Below, in pieces: positions 44,519-56,185 of a stretch of DNA of 64,000 bases. This DNA is from Dendrophyllia cribrosa. Its lineage: Eukaryota; Cnidaria; Anthozoa; Scleractinia; Dendrophylliidae. Numbering within the stretch: position 1 is the first letter of the stretch; every line of letters starts with the position of its first letter. Under the pieces are notes generated by a model that had not been told where the DNA came from, did not search any database, and was given only the letters and a program-made list of their open reading frames with translations. The stretch is from NCBI GenBank assembly GCA_024195265.1, contig JAJLRJ010000003.1, positions 28,572,658 to 28,636,657 of the forward strand, written 5' to 3'. The position numbers and the translations under genes are program-made.

Positions 44519-44623
44519 GGTACATGTATGACCATGAAAGCAATAAGAAGGTGGAGGAAATCTTAGTGAAAGAAGTCAGAGGAACTTTTGGAAAACAGAA
44601 ATGGTTTAAGGCCGAGATTAAAG
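44519..44623 (+). CDS. Nested element: candidate internal exon
   Basis: Follows an acceptor-like CTTTAACCATTTGAG and ends at donor GTATGT. The peptide RYMYDHESNKKVEEILVKEV, then RGTFGKQKWFKAEIKG, is protein-like and leaves in phase 1, which matches the exon at 45978. No domain is assigned. Confidence 0.35.
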
Positions 44624-45226
44624 GTATGTATGGATTTCCTGGTGATCAGGATACAGAGTTTACACTCCAAGTACATTACAACCTATTTTACGTAGTGATT
44701 GTATTAGGTTGCCACCCTCTATTTAATTAAGTGGCCCGTTCCATACGCTGTATTTTAGGCCATGCAAATTTTGTATCTGCTGCCTAAGAGTATTAAACAG
44801 TCACCTCTATTCAGTGGTCACAGCCATGCTTTGACAGTCCCCTGTTTGCATGTCTTTGTTAATTTTACATGTACCTGTATTAAAATTCCAAACTTGAAAA
44901 AGATTTATTCACTCTACACTACAGAGTTGTTATTGATCATTACTACATGTATTGCATTCACCACTGTTTTACATTTAAGTGCTTTCTAGACATTAATGTA
45001 CTCTAATGTATTTGACCATGCCCACAAAGTATTTTTAGTTAACATGTCCTAAGGGTGGCTTGTAAATGTAGGTTCAACTGTTTTAACGTTTTGCAATCCT
45101 GTACATGTAGTACACTGTATCACCACATCACTGATACTATATTATCTTGAATTAGTGCTGCACCTCAAAGTAACAGTGTGACACTGAATAAAATCACTTG
45201 AATTCAAGATATAGAGGATATTACAT

Positions 45227-45345
45227 GTACATGGCCGCACGAAGATACAAAATTTCTCTCCGAGTGTTGAAAAATGCGCGAATGAGTGAAATATTTTTCA
45301 ACACGTGAAGAGAAATTTTGTATCTTCAAGCGGCCATGTAATGTT
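45227..45345. repeat. Fold-back repeat inside the nested element
   Basis: TTACATGTACATGGCCGCAC...GAAGATACAAAATTTCTC at the left is mirrored by GAGAAATTTTGTATCTTC...GCGGCCATGTAA at the right, separated by about 25 bp. Confidence 0.8.
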
Positions 45346-45977
45346 CTGTTTATTATGTAAACACCAATGAAATCAAACCATTTCACTTTAATATATTTTT
45401 TTGTAGTCCTAAAGTAGAACGGTGATCTTTTCACGTGTGAAGATAACATGTTATTCTCACGTGTGAAGATATGATGTTTACGTGCGAAAGCTCACCTGGT
45501 ATTTCATTGGTGTTTATATAATAATGGTAATTCTTAAATCACTGTGTCAAAGTAAAATGTAAATACCTGTAATAACATTGTACATTTTGCTTTAAACAAA
45601 CTGGAAATTTATCCTTGTGCATGAATAACTGTTCTTTTTGTTCTTACTTTTAAAGAAAACAGTCATTTTTATTTTAAGGAAAGGTTCATGTTTTACCATA
45701 AATTTGGATAATCTATTGATAAAAGGCTCAAACAAGTTGAAATAACACCTCTCGAGTGAGCAGTACACCACAAAGTAAACAAAAGAAATGTGAAATTTGC
45801 ACTCATTCAAGTAAATACAGCATAAATTTGGGTGTGAGTGCATGAAAATACTAATATGTTCAGATTTTGTTGTTTAGTTAGTTTCCATTTTTGGCAGAGT
45901 TTACATGTACCTACATGTATACTCACCAAATTAATATTGATGTACACTGTACATTTATTACATTTCCTTTTTTTCAG

Positions 45978-46042
45978 GGGCTATTTGTCAGTACTGGCGG
46001 AGCACACAGGATGATGATATTAGAAAAAAAATGGAAAACTAA
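45978..46042 (+). CDS. Nested element: candidate terminal exon
   Basis: Follows a strong acceptor (CCTTTTTTTCAG), enters in phase 1, reads AICQYWRSTQDDDIRKKMEN and stops with TAA at 46040-46042. Joined in phase with the exon at 44519. Function unknown. Confidence 0.35.
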
Positions 46043-46181
46043 AGCAGCATAGAATCATGACGAGACGTTGACGAGAGTGAAAAGGGTAAGCTATCGGCAT
46101 GATACATGTAGTAATGACACCTTTATTAATTTTAAAATACCGATTATCGTTAAATGTTCACATCACTTTACAATACCTCTG

Positions 46182-46215
46182 TGGGTTAGGGTTAGAGGTT
46201 AGGGTTAGGGTTAGA
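46182..46215 (+). repeat. Interstitial TTAGGG tract
   Basis: Four TTAGGG units (GGGTTAGGGTTAGA, then GGTTAGGGTTAGGG), with one more GGTTAGGG near 46245. This is the metazoan telomere motif, here inside the nested transposon. Confidence 0.8.
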
Positions 46216-46891
46216 AGAATATGAAGAAATCCGAAATTTTGTGAGGTTAGGGTAACGCCCGATTTTCGAAAAATTCAGACATTGGCTCTTAATTCCTATT
46301 TAGCTTTTTTCATTTTTCATTTTTATATGACAATGTTATTGCAATAAGGTGTGTACCGGTATTCTGTACATTTTGATCTATGTCTTATTAGCAACAACTA
46401 TTTTCTTGGATAAGAAAACAAAATGTCATAGCAACCTGCACATATCTGGAGTTAATTGTGGCAGGTTGCTAAATGCAGAACAGTGACAAAAGCTCACCAA
46501 GAAAATTAATAACAATAGATAAGAAAATCAGACATGGATAGTTAATTAGTTACAATGACAAATATATGGATTTCTATCAGCATACATATGCACAGCATAC
46601 ATGGAATTCTCACAACCAATAACATCAGACTTTAACACTAACATTAATAAAGACACTGTCACTGGTACGAGTCTTGGCAGCCAAAATAATCATGGTAAAA
46701 CTGAATAATGACAACAAAAGCCACACAATACCATCAACTGATGGTTTTCCAATTCACGTTGCTCTGGAAATGACTTTCGCTGAGATTGTCAAAATGTAAT
46801 TTCATGCAACAAAACCTTTGTAAGTTGTGTGTAATTTGTTGTGCAACAGTACCCAGCTTTTAATCCATTTTTCTTGGTCTTCAGAAACTGA

Positions 46892-47188
46892 TATTTCGAA
46901 GAGAAATGGTGGAAAAGTCAAATACCTCCACAGGACAAAGAAAAAATTACAGCATTGCTAGCACTTGACAATGCTGTCGATTTTTTGTCCTCCGAAGAAA
47001 GTGAAGGAGAGGAGGAGGGAATAACTGGGCCGCCACCAAGGCACGTCAAGCCGCTTAAGTGGGAGAGAACGAAATTAAGGACCATCAAGGCTGTCCTGGA
47101 TGCCACTTATCAGGCTCACGTGAACAAGAGGCAAAAAAGAACAGCCACCAAAATTTCAAGAGTAGCTGACCAAAACATGTCGGACTGA
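46892..47188 (+). CDS. Nested element: acidic/basic C-terminal open frame
   Basis: 99 codons after a pyrimidine-rich acceptor region (TTTTTCTTGGTCTTCAG), stop TGA 47186. It reads EKWWKSQIPPQDKEKITALL, an acidic Ser/Glu tract, PPPRHVKPLKWERTKL, then a basic helix. It resembles in style the C-termini of uncharacterised cnidarian transposon proteins (Pro-rich, LPWE-like, then K/R-rich); this is recall, not a search. The upstream exons are not resolved. Confidence 0.4.
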   Translation, partial: YFEEKWWKSQIPPQDKEKITALLALDNAVDFLSSEESEGEEEGITGPPPRHVKPLKWERTKLRTIKAVLDATYQAHVNKRQKRTATKISRVADQNMSD

Positions 47189-48129
47189 CCACTCCCTAAA
47201 AACTGTCCCTCTTGGGGAAGATGACTGGCTGAAAGACAGTTTAAATATTTATTGATTTTCCATAGTAATGATAAAGTGCCTCTTAAAGAAACATGTTCAC
47301 GGTTTTCCGCATGCGTTAGTTTTTGTTTTTGCATTGTCCCCGTACAAAATTTAAATAATTGATGAAGTATATGAATGCAAATTTAATTTTATTGATTGTT
47401 TCAATGATCCGCTCTACGGATTAAAAACAAGACTCGATTCAAAAGTCGGAATTTGATGCCACATGCAAACTTGACAGGTTAAAAAGCGATTTGGCAAAAA
47501 GGAAAGAGAAGAAATATGTGATGCTGAGACATGCGCAAAGCCGCGAACATGCCCCTTTCAAATTTCTATTTCACACTGCCTTTATAAAGCTGATAGCATT
47601 TATTGCTATAAGAACATTGCATCATTACCAGTTGCAAATTGTTGTTTGATGTTTTTTTTTGCTGGGAACTCAACATTTTAAATTATAAGGGAATGAAAGC
47701 ACTTTTTTATTGAAAATTATTTATTTATTGTGAATTTTTTGCCTAATCAAGTGTAAATGAAAAAGTATATTTATATGAAAATTTAAAGAATTATATTGAC
47801 ATTTTTTACGTCAGAGTTTAAGAAAAATATACCATATTTTGAAATTATCATATATTGTGATAACTTTCTCTTTAATGGTGGAAACAAAACGAAATCCACT
47901 CTCAATGAAGTTGTTGTAGGTCTGAAGAAGTTTCACAACACAATAATTTCTGTTCATGCATTTTTGTGTTGCCCAAGAAGCATGAACCGATCGCGCGGTA
48001 TTCTCGATGAACGTCCACATTTCAAAAGTGCTAGTTTAATTGTCTACAACGTAAGAGGAAATGATTATCCGATCTCAAACCATTTTCAACTTTATATTTC
48101 ATTCACGAAATAATAATGTTAATTGTGTG

Positions 48130-48545
48130 TCCGCCGTGTTTAAGAGTGCGGTTTTCGAATTCTTCAAGTTTCCACATTAAGGAAACCCTATGGATAATTG
48201 TGTGTCCACCGAATTTACGCGGAGGTGCGAAACATGACGGTTAATAGCGAATTCTCAAAGTTTCCGTACTTCCACATTTAGGAAACCCTATGGATAATTG
48301 TGTGTCCGCCGAATTTACGAGGTGCGTAAACATGACAGTTAATAGCGAATTCTCAAAGTTTCCGCACTTCCACATTTAGGAAACCCTATGGATAATTGTG
48401 TGTCCACCGAATTTACGAGGTGCGTAAACATGACGGTTAATAGCGAATTCTCAAAGTTTCCGCATTCAGGAAACCCTACGGATAATTGTGTTTCCGCCGA
48501 ATTTACGAGGTGCGTAAACATGACGGTTAATGGGGATTACGCAAG
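48130..48545 (+). repeat. Subterminal tandem repeats, ~97-bp unit
   Basis: About four copies of a unit containing GGAAACCCTATGGATAATTG, GTGTCCGCCGAATTTACG, AACATGACGGTTAATAGCG and TCAAAGTTTCCGCA lie near the right end of the nested element. They may be transposase-binding repeats, as in many large DNA transposons. Confidence 0.85.
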
Positions 48546-48728
48546 ACGTAAACCTTGCGGATACATGAGTTTAAGTGATGCGTTTCCGCGACTCCGCAGC
48601 GACTGAAACGTAACGTATACTCGTGTTTCCCGCAACGGATAGTTGAATTTCCGCTTACGGAAATTCACGTTTCCGTTAAGTAACCGTTATCAAAACGGAG
48701 ACGGAAACGCCTTATTTCACCCTGTGAC

Positions 48729-51700
48729 GTAGTCTATGACGCATCCGCTAAGCGAGCTGGACCAAGTCTTAACGATTGTCTCTATTCTGGACCTTCTCTC
48801 ACTCCAATGATCTTTGATGTGATGGTACGATTCAGAGTTCACAGAGTAGCTCTCACCGCCGACATAGAGAAGGCCTTCTTGAACGTTACCATTGCACCAG
48901 AGCACCGCGACTTCTTGCGATTTCTTTGGATCGACGACATTCTCACTGACAATCCACAACTGGTTATTAGGCGATTCACCAGAGTAGTCTTCGGAGTAAA
49001 CTCTAGCCCTTTCCTTCTAAATGGAACAATTCGACATCATTTAAACTCTTACATGGGTAGGGATCCAGAATTTGTGGAAGAAACCTTGCGTTCTCTCTAT
49101 GTGGATGATTTAGCATCTTCGAAACCGGATGGAGCCTCAGCTTATGACTTCTACTCTAAACTCAAGACGAGATTCGAGGAGGCTGGGTTCAACATGCGCA
49201 AGTGGATGACAAATGATCAGGAATTAGCATACAAGATTAAATCAGAGGAAGACCAAGGGTTGAGCCACCAACAGCCCCTTCCTATGTTGCAGCAAGAAGA
49301 TCAAACATTCTCGAAGTCACAGTTTCAGAGCCGGGATCACACAGAAGACCTTCCAAAGGTGCTAGGGACATCTTGGAATCATGCAGATGACAAACTTGTC
49401 TTTACCTTCAAGAACCTCACCAGTTACTTGAAAGAAGAAATCGTCACGAAGCGAATCATTCTCAGTTCTACTGCGAAGATATTTGACCCTCTTGGAATAC
49501 TGTCTCCAGTGTTTGTTGCCTGCAAAATACTGTTTCAAGAGATTTGTAAGAAAGAAGTTGATTGGGACACTCCACTAGGAGGAGAGGTACTGAAGCAGTG
49601 GAGATCATTATTACAAGACATGCAAACCATTTCAAGTTTCTCAATTGACAGATGTTACTCATCCGAACTGAACTCTCTTGAAACTCCCATGATCGAATTA
49701 CATGGTTTTGGTGATGCCTCAGACAAGGCATTCGGTGGTGTTGTTTACCTCAGGATACAGTCAGGTAATTCAGTTGTCTGCAAACTTGTCGCCTCGAAAA
49801 CAAGAGTATCGCCTATCACAGGTGCCACCACACCCAGATTAGAGCTGCTATCTGCATTAGTGCTTGCTAGACTACTCACGAGCGTTCACACGGCACTTGA
49901 ACCATCTTTGAAGATTACTAAATGTGCATGTTGGCTGGATTCAGAGATCGCATTGTGGTGGATCACCAGGATTGAAAAGGAATTCAAACCATTTGTGCAA
50001 AATCGAGTTGTAGAAATCCGAAAGCTCGTTATCCCAGACGTGTGGAGATATGTTCCCACTGATCAAAACCCTGCTGACATTGTATCACGCGGATGCAAAG
50101 CCTCAAAGTTAAAAGATGACAAAAAGTGGTGGGAAGGTCCTGAGTTCTTGAAGAAGAGTTATGACTGTTGGCCAAATCAGAAGGAGTTTGGAGCGAAGAA
50201 TTTCGAGACAAATGTCTTAAGTGAAATGAAACCGGAAAAAAGGGTCACTACAGTCGCTGCTGTCATCGAAGTTAAGGGATTAGACAATATAATTCAACCT
50301 GACAAATTCAGCGATTTCTACAAGCTCCTCCGAGTCACTTGCTATGTGTTGCGATTTATAAGACATGCTCAAAGAAAACAAGGACAACTTCGATTAACTT
50401 CACTAGAGATAGAGCCTGAAGAATTGAATGGAGCAGAGTCATTGTGGATCAAGCATGTCCAGAAGTATGTTCGAGAGGAAGAAAAATTCGAGCAGACACG
50501 TCATTCGTTGGGATTATTTGAAGATGAAGAAGGCATACTGAGATGTGGAGGTAGATTACATAATGCGCCCCTGCCATATGTAGCTCGGTTTCCTGCTATT
50601 CTCCCTCGGAAATGTCACTTCACTGTCCTGGTAATCCGAAAGAGTCAGAACAATGTAATGCACAATGGTGTCAAAGAGACATTAACTGATTTGAGGTCAA
50701 AATTCTGGGTTGTAAAGGGCAGACAGGCTGTACGTGACGTGATTTCTCCATGCGCTACATGCAAGAAATTCGAAGGGAGACCATACAATGCCCCTCCACA
50801 GCCTCCGCTTCCAGAATTCAGAGTTTCAGATGAACTTGCCTTTACTCAAGTTGGCGTCGATTTTGCGGGACCAGTCTATTTGAAAGAAGTCTATTCCAAG
50901 AGTAAGAAAGTGTATAAGGCCTACATTGCAATATTTACTTGTGCTTCCTCCCGGGCGGTGCATCTTGAACTTGTGCCAGATCTTTCTACGGAAACTTTCC
51001 AAAGGTGTCTTAAGCGGTTTATTTCAAGAAGAGGGGTGCCACGCCTCTTCATTTCGGATAATGGGAAGACCTTCAAGGGATCAAGTTTGAAAGCTTTCCT
51101 CAGTCTGCATGACATTGCCTGGCGGTTTAATGTCCCTCGCGCCCCTTGGTGGGGTGGGTTTTTCGAACGAATGGTGCGCTCTGTAAAACGCTGCCTCAAG
51201 AAAACCCTGGGAAATGCACGGGTGACTTACGAAGAGTTTGAAACAGTGCTGATTGAAGTCGAAGGAATACTTAACTCTCGACCCTTGACTTACATTTATG
51301 AAGACTTAGAAGAACCTCTCACACCTGCCTCTCTTTGCATTGGGCGAAGGTTGCTTAGTCCCGTTCCAAAGTCCCAAGGTTCCACGTCAGATAGCACAGC
51401 TACAGAGTTGTCTAAAAGACAGAAGCATCTTGAGTTGGTTCTGAAACACTTCTGGAACCGTTGGCGAAAGGAATACCACTCAGAACTTCGTGAGCATCAT
51501 CTTGGCAAAAAGACATCACAAGCTCGAGTGATTAAACAAGGAGACGTTGTATGCGTTCATGAAGACAAGGTGCCTCGACAAAGGTGGAAACTTGGTACAG
51601 TTCAAGAGTTAATTCATGGAAGAGATAACCTCGTTCGCGCAGCCGTTGTTCAGTTGGCTTCAAAGGGGGGAAGAACTGAAATCAAACGTCCTGTCCAGAG

Positions 51701-51824
51701 GTTGTATCCAGTTGAAGTTTCTAATGAATTCCAGGATGGTGGAAACAAGGAGAAGGTGGTTGCAGCTCAGCAAGCCATCAGATTTGTTCCCGATGATCAA
51801 GTGGAAATTGTGCGTTGTGTCTGA
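48729..51824 (+). CDS. BEL pol, C-terminal part: RT, RNase H, integrase
   Basis: Open from the insertion junction to TGA 51822-51824, in the same frame as the upstream part. RT motifs: [21 protein letters not shown] and the YVDD box (LYVDDLASS). RNase [28 protein letters not shown]. Integrase: an HHCC-like zinc region (HNGVKETL...[11 protein letters not shown]), catalytic D in [16 protein letters not shown], and E in [12 protein letters not shown]. The end ([20 protein letters not shown]) matches the DUF5641 C-terminus of BEL/Pao polyproteins. All domains look intact but are cut off from gag and the protease by the insertion. Confidence 0.9.
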   Translation, partial: VVYDASAKRAGPSLNDCLYSGPSLTPMIFDVMVRFRVHRVALTADIEKAFLNVTIAPEHRDFLRFLWIDDILTDNPQLVIRRFTRVVFGVNSSPFLLNGTIRHHLNSYMGRDPEFVEETLRSLYVDDLASSKPDGASAYDFYSKLKTRFEEAGFNMRKWMTNDQELAYKIKSEEDQGLSHQQPLPMLQQEDQTFSKSQFQSRDHTEDLPKVLGTSWNHADDKLVFTFKNLTSYLKEEIVTKRIILSSTAKIFDPLGILSPVFVACKILFQEICKKEVDWDTPLGGEVLKQWRSLLQDMQTISSFSIDRCYSSELNSLETPMIELHGFGDASDKAFGGVVYLRIQSGNSVVCKLVASKTRVSPITGATTPRLELLSALVLARLLTSVHTALEPSLKITKCACWLDSEIALWWITRIEKEFKPFVQNRVVEIRKLVIPDVWRYVPTDQNPADIVSRGCKASKLKDDKKWWEGPEFLKKSYDCWPNQKEFGAKNFETNVLSEMKPEKRVTTVAAVIEVKGLDNIIQPDKFSDFYKLLRVTCYVLRFIRHAQRKQGQLRLTSLEIEPEELNGAESLWIKHVQKYVREEEKFEQTRHSLGLFEDEEGILRCGGRLHNAPLPYVARFPAILPRKCHFTVLVIRKSQNNVMHNGVKETLTDLRSKFWVVKGRQAVRDVISPCATCKKFEGRPYNAPPQPPLPEFRVSDELAFTQVGVDFAGPVYLKEVYSKSKKVYKAYIAIFTCASSRAVHLELVPDLSTETFQRCLKRFISRRGVPRLFISDNGKTFKGSSLKAFLSLHDIAWRFNVPRAPWWGGFFERMVRSVKRCLKKTLGNARVTYEEFETVLIEVEGILNSRPLTYIYEDLEEPLTPASLCIGRRLLSPVPKSQGSTSDSTATELSKRQKHLELVLKHFWNRWRKEYHSELREHHLGKKTSQARVIKQGDVVCVHEDKVPRQRWKLGTVQELIHGRDNLVRAAVVQLASKGGRTEIKRPVQRLYPVEVSNEFQDGGNKEKVVAAQQAIRFVPDDQVEIVRCV

Positions 51825-51930
51825 ACAACATCTAATCGGCCCTAGTTGGCCTTCGAAGGAACATTGCCGAACATTAAACGTTGACATGTATGAGTTAATC
51901 CGGCATCCTTTGATTGACCAGGTCAATCAA

Positions 51931-51955
51931 GGGGGGGGGGGGGGGGGGGGGGGGG
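51931..51955 (+). promoter_or_regulatory. Poly-G polypurine tract
   Basis: CAA followed by 25 uninterrupted G directly abuts the 3' LTR, the position of the polypurine tract that primes plus-strand synthesis. Most likely a short G-rich PPT that has expanded. Confidence 0.7.
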
Positions 51956-52200
51956 TGTTGGAAAGAGATTTTGTTACTTGCACGTGATTTTGTATATTTT
52001 TTGTCTAGTGACGTAATCGACGCGCGTGATGTCTTGATTGACATCTAATCTCGGATTTTTACTGCATGTGCTTTTCTTCTGAGTTGGAAATCTAGGAAAT
52101 CTCTATCAGGAAAAAGTCTTGGAATTGAGTCTGTATTTCGAATGAGTCATCAAGATTAAAGAGAGTCTGGAACTATTGTGGATTTGTTTCATTCTATACA
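51956..52200 (+). repeat. 3' LTR of BEL element
   Basis: 245 bp, followed by the target duplication AGTAC (52201-52205). Confidence 0.95.
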
Positions 52201-52222
52201 AGTACTGTGAAAAATAAGCATG

Positions 52223-52330
52223 TTATTGACCTGTCCCTCGGGGATATGTGATATATTCCCCTCGTGGCGTTCCCTCGGGGTACGCCACGAGGGGAATATA
52301 TCACATATCTCCGAAGGACAGGTCGATAAC
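52223..52330. repeat. Fold-back repeat
   Basis: Arms 52223-52270 and 52282-52330 are inverse copies (GACCTGTCCCTCGGGGATAT; ATATTCCCCTCGTGGCGT) around a loop of about 11 bp. MITE-like, just outside the BEL element. Confidence 0.85.
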
Positions 52331-52769
52331 CCTTACATCTCTACAAGTGTAAAGGTAATGATGTTTTGATGTTTTTATTTATAAACTCATTATATTTCAT
52401 TTTACATGTATTTTCCTGAAATCTTTACTGGTATATGATATTTTTTTAAAGATAATGTTTATTAAAGATGTTCATTTCATGAGAACATGGCTTGCTTAGT
52501 CATTCATCTCTTTATGTTGTAGTTATGAAATACTAATCAGTTGCATCCACAAGTGCTTGTATTAGAACAGTATACATCCACTATTGGTCGTAACTTATTA
52601 GCATTTTCGTAGCTGTTTTGTATTAGCTTTGTAAGCCTTCGTTAAATTGTTAATTATTTTGTATTTTCTTTATGAATTATTAATAAATTTAATAAAGATG
52701 TTAATGTTGTTGTTGTGATGTTGATGTTGTTGTTGTTGTACGACTTGACAAGATAACAGAGACGGGCCT
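52331..52769. other. AT-rich non-coding stretch
   Basis: Nothing beyond (GTT/GAT)n microsatellite sequence near 52704-52740. Confidence 0.5.
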
Positions 52770-53306
52770 TATGGCAACAATTCATGGATTTTCAAGGAAA
52801 GACCATGGAGATATCACCAATATCTCCATGGAAACACTGGCCAAATTGACTTGGGACTTTAAAGCTGAATTGTATTGTCAACTGCCTTGCAGCCGAGTGC
52901 ATTTGCACTTGTTTCCGGGTGTGATCTTAATGTGTTGTTTTGAGGGTGTTTTTGATAGCATCTTTTGCGTTAGCGTTGTACTTTTTATAACCCATTTCTG
53001 CTTTTCCTCGAGGTTGCAACTTGTTGCTTGAAATGCATCCCTAAAGCCACCAGATGAAAACTTTTCTATATCAACATGCAATTGCAGGGTTCCTTCTTCA
53101 TGCCACTCGCCTGTCTTCACATTAATTTTTTCCAGCAATAGAGCAGCTTTCTTTTTAGGCTTTGGCTTAACCAACTTCACGGCCTGCAAGATCTCAGAAA
53201 TCGAAACAAATGTTGGAAACTTTGTTTCTGCAATTGCAGGGGGATGGGCCTTGGTTGTTTTAATTTGTTGCTTTCTGTAGATTTCGCTATTAAATGAGAG
53301 CCGCAA
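52770..53306 (-). pseudogene. Alpha-type protein kinase fragment
   Basis: Minus strand. The first part (to about 52975) carries the N-lobe signature of alpha-kinases: a beta-strand segment, FSSGGFRDAFQATS (glycine-containing, ATP-facing loop) and WVIK with the presumed ATP-binding lysine. The frame then shifts by one: another frame continues in the family style (YNANAKDAIKNTLKTTH, stop, DHTRKQVQMHSAARQLT, FKVPSQFGQCF). The frameshift, an in-frame TAA and the missing C-lobe indicate a pseudogene or relic. Related alpha-kinases (eEF2K and vwkA types) phosphorylate Ser/Thr in helical substrates. No introns are seen within the fragment, so retrocopy origin is possible. Confidence 0.7.
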
Positions 53307-56185
53307 TTAAGGGAACAGCGGCAAGAGATGCTAGCAAGGTCACTTTCTTGGTGTACAGCAAACCGCACCAAGTACACCTAGAAAACAAATGAAAAAGGAT
53401 AGTTTGTAAACACCGAAGCTGTTTCTCCAGTGTATGTTTTCTTTACTTTATAATTAGTGAAAGCCAGAAAAGTATCAGAGCAGCTACATGTATTTACAAG
53501 GACTGTATAATAATTATTAAGCAATCTGCCAGATAACATGACCTACAATACAAAATTTCAAGACCCTTCGTGCAAGTAGACACTGAGTGCATGTTCGCAT
53601 GTTGAAAAAAATATATAAAATACTAGGCAAATCCACACCTCCCCCCAGAAAAACAAACATTATAGTGAATTTTAAGCCCAAAAAGGCTTTCGAACCTGGG
53701 CATTAGACAGAATCGAACGATAAATAAGCTTTTTCCTTCAACTTCGCGAGATCTGAATTTCTGTGGCACAGAAAATGGCCGCCAATATCTCGGCGGGCAA
53801 TGCACATTGGTTGAGAGGGACCCTTTATTTGTAGTAGTCGTCGTGAAAAAGTGCACCGAATTTTGCATATGTCAAAAGTGTAATTTGAAACCTGAATACA
53901 GACCATGTGCTGACAACAATTCTTTGATTTTCTTTTAGTTTCGCTCGCCAAATAACGATTGAGCTTAATTTCCCAACTCCCTGCTTTCATTTCCAATCAT
54001 TTGGCCACGCTATTCTAACAAACATACTTATAAAAAAAAAACACAGAAATATCGCTCCGACACCAAGCTTGTTGGTTATTAGGTTTCTACTCAAAGCACT
54101 GAAGGAACAAACTTGGAGTCTCACCAACTAACAATCAAAGGCTCCCAAGAGCCAACCCGTGAATACGAAATGCTAACGCGTAACGCACTATTTCGGTAAG
54201 CTTATGCTTTCACACTGACACGGTTTGATATTTTTGTAAAATTAAACGTAAGGATTTTTGACGAACGCAAAAAAAAAAAAACACAGCACATCACTTTCAT
54301 AACGACCAGTCCGAAGTAAAAAAAAAATATGGGGACCTGAACGTGACTTCAACTCGCGCCTCCCGACTGCCATTCCCGGCACTAAGCCGAAACTTCCACT
54401 CGCCCATCGTGGAACACAAACTCAATTAAGACTAAATTTTATTCTTTCAAGGTAGATACGTATCAAAACGCGTGTCTCGGTTGAAAATCCTCTTAGATCG
54501 GTTTTAATGTTGCATTAAAGACTCCAAATGAGAAAAATCAGTAAGCTTATTGTTGTTAATATTCGTTTAAAACAAATAAGTTATTGTTATCGCTAGATTC
54601 ACAACGTTCGTGTTACGAAACGCACTCGTAAAAAAGCATTACGTCACTAAGTTTACAGCTGAGTGATGGAACGAGCGAGCGAGTGAGTGAGTGAATTAGC
54701 CATCGTTACCGAGAACCCGTTCATTAGGCTTGCGCGTATTCACGGGTTAAAAAAGAACGAGAAGATAAAATCGTTAGTAATGTAAATTCCCACTTGCGAC
54801 ATAACGACATACTAACATGGGCAGATCACGACATAAAGAAAAGATCAGGTTTTTCCTTAAATCGTTATGTTTATGTTTATATTGTGTTCATATTATGTTC
54901 GTTATGTTGTGTTGTTGACATTGGTGACGTAAAACATTAATAATAGTTGTGTTTTGCATTCGCATGACCACGCGGTTATGTCGTTATGTCGCTGGTGTGA
55001 ACCAGGCTTAACTCGTAACGCTTTCAGTTCCGGTGATTCTATATTCAACCTTTTGTTTAGTTTACTGACCTGATTGGAAAAAAAGATTTGGATACTTTAC
55101 TAGTATGTAGAAAGGGTAAGGGGATGTAAGGGACAGGAACAACAAATTGAGTGCTTTCAGCAAGGGCCTTTTTTAGACAAACTGGGAATATGGAACCCGG
55201 GCGAGGGGGGAGGGGGAGGGGGGGGGGGGGGGCGCACCCCCATATAAGAGATAGTAATCAGAGATTTTTTGGTCTAGAATAGGGTATCATTTTCCGCGAA
55301 ACTGATCGGTTGCGTGAAGGATTTTGTCTTGACAAGGATTACTGGCAAATGGCATTTAAAAATCGGTACGGCGGGCAGTACGGCATTTTTACTGACCATG
55401 TTAACTAATAACTGTGATAGTGAACGAGTTCTGAAATAGGTCTAGGATAGCGTAGGGTTTTTCGGTGTTTAGTCTAGAATAGGGTTGCAAAATGCAGCTG
55501 AAAAATGGTCTAGGATAGGTTAAGGGTTCCCCCGCCCCCCTCGGGTATAGAACATCCCGGAACATTTCGGAAGATCCCACAACATTCCGCAACATAAAAA
55601 TAACAAAAACAAAAAAATTAATAAAAGTATAAAAAAGCAAAAATAGTAGAAAAAGATATTAATCTGTATTATTTATTATGGTCTTATTTATCCCCACATA
55701 TAACAAATATTTTTCACTTTAAAAGTGGCAATTAATATTGATCTAAATTAATTATTATCTTATTTCTCCCCATATATAACATATTTTTCAGTTTAAAACA
55801 TGTATGTTTAAAACAACTGTTTTCGTAACAGTACTTGGATAAGCATTTCTAAACTAAACACAGAGGCAGATTTTTTGGATGTGTGCTTAACAATGAATGC
55901 GTGACACACATTTTAAAAGAAAACGCCATCTAGCTTTTGAAAAAAAAATCGTGAATGATATAGTTTAAAATTAATCTTAAATTGAACGAAATATTATAGA
56001 ATTCTGTAATGCCGTGCTACGAAAATATAGCACCATTTCTAAATCATATTGATCGGTAATTTGATGTCAAAAGAGTAAACAGTTTATATACTTGAAGCGC
56101 ACCGGCTTGAGCATATATCAGCCCATAGTCAACTTTTCGAATAGCTGTGATGTATATAAAAAAACAGCTATATAACACTAAGCCT
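53307..56185. other. Non-coding stretch
   Basis: No gene supported. It has A-runs near 54030, 54270 and 54320, and a G-rich tract (GAGGGGGGAGGGGGAGGGG followed by a G-run) at about 55203-55232. Open frames up to 97 codons lack domains. Confidence 0.45.

Larger units (their letters stand above)
41445..48728 (+). mobile_element. Nested 7.3-kb TIR DNA element in BEL pol
   Basis: The ends are inverted (CACAGGGTGAAATAAGG / CCTTATTTCACCCTGTG) and the RT codon GTA is present on both sides (41442-41444, 48729-48731), consistent with a 3-bp target duplication if the right end extends two bases (AC) beyond the repeat. CAC...GTG ends and a 3-bp duplication recall EnSpm/CACTA, but no known transposase is recognised. 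Both subterminal regions are dense in CGTTTCCG/CGGAAACG motifs. The interior holds a 217-bp satellite, candidate exons and a TTAGGG tract. Confidence 0.8.
38731..52200 (+). mobile_element. BEL/Pao LTR retrotransposon, interrupted by a nested element
   Basis: The LTRs 38731-38975 and 51956-52200 (TGTT...TACA) are flanked by a 5-bp duplication AGTAC (38726-38730, 52201-52205). A primer-binding site follows the 5' LTR and a 25-G tract precedes the 3' LTR. The internal part encodes gag, DUF1759, zinc knuckles, aspartic protease, RT, RNase H, integrase and a C-terminal DUF5641-like region, in BEL order. A 7.3-kb element at 41445-48728 splits RT. Element length without it is about 6.2 kb. The LTRs differ at one position (T/C at 38795 versus the 3' copy), so insertion was recent. 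Confidence 0.95.

Noticed and set aside
47796..48113. 105-codon plus-strand frame at the right side of the nested element
   Set aside because: No domain, AT-driven composition, and no acceptable acceptor directly upstream.
48339..48606. Open frames on both strands in the 97-bp repeats
   Set aside because: Product of the subterminal tandem repeats.
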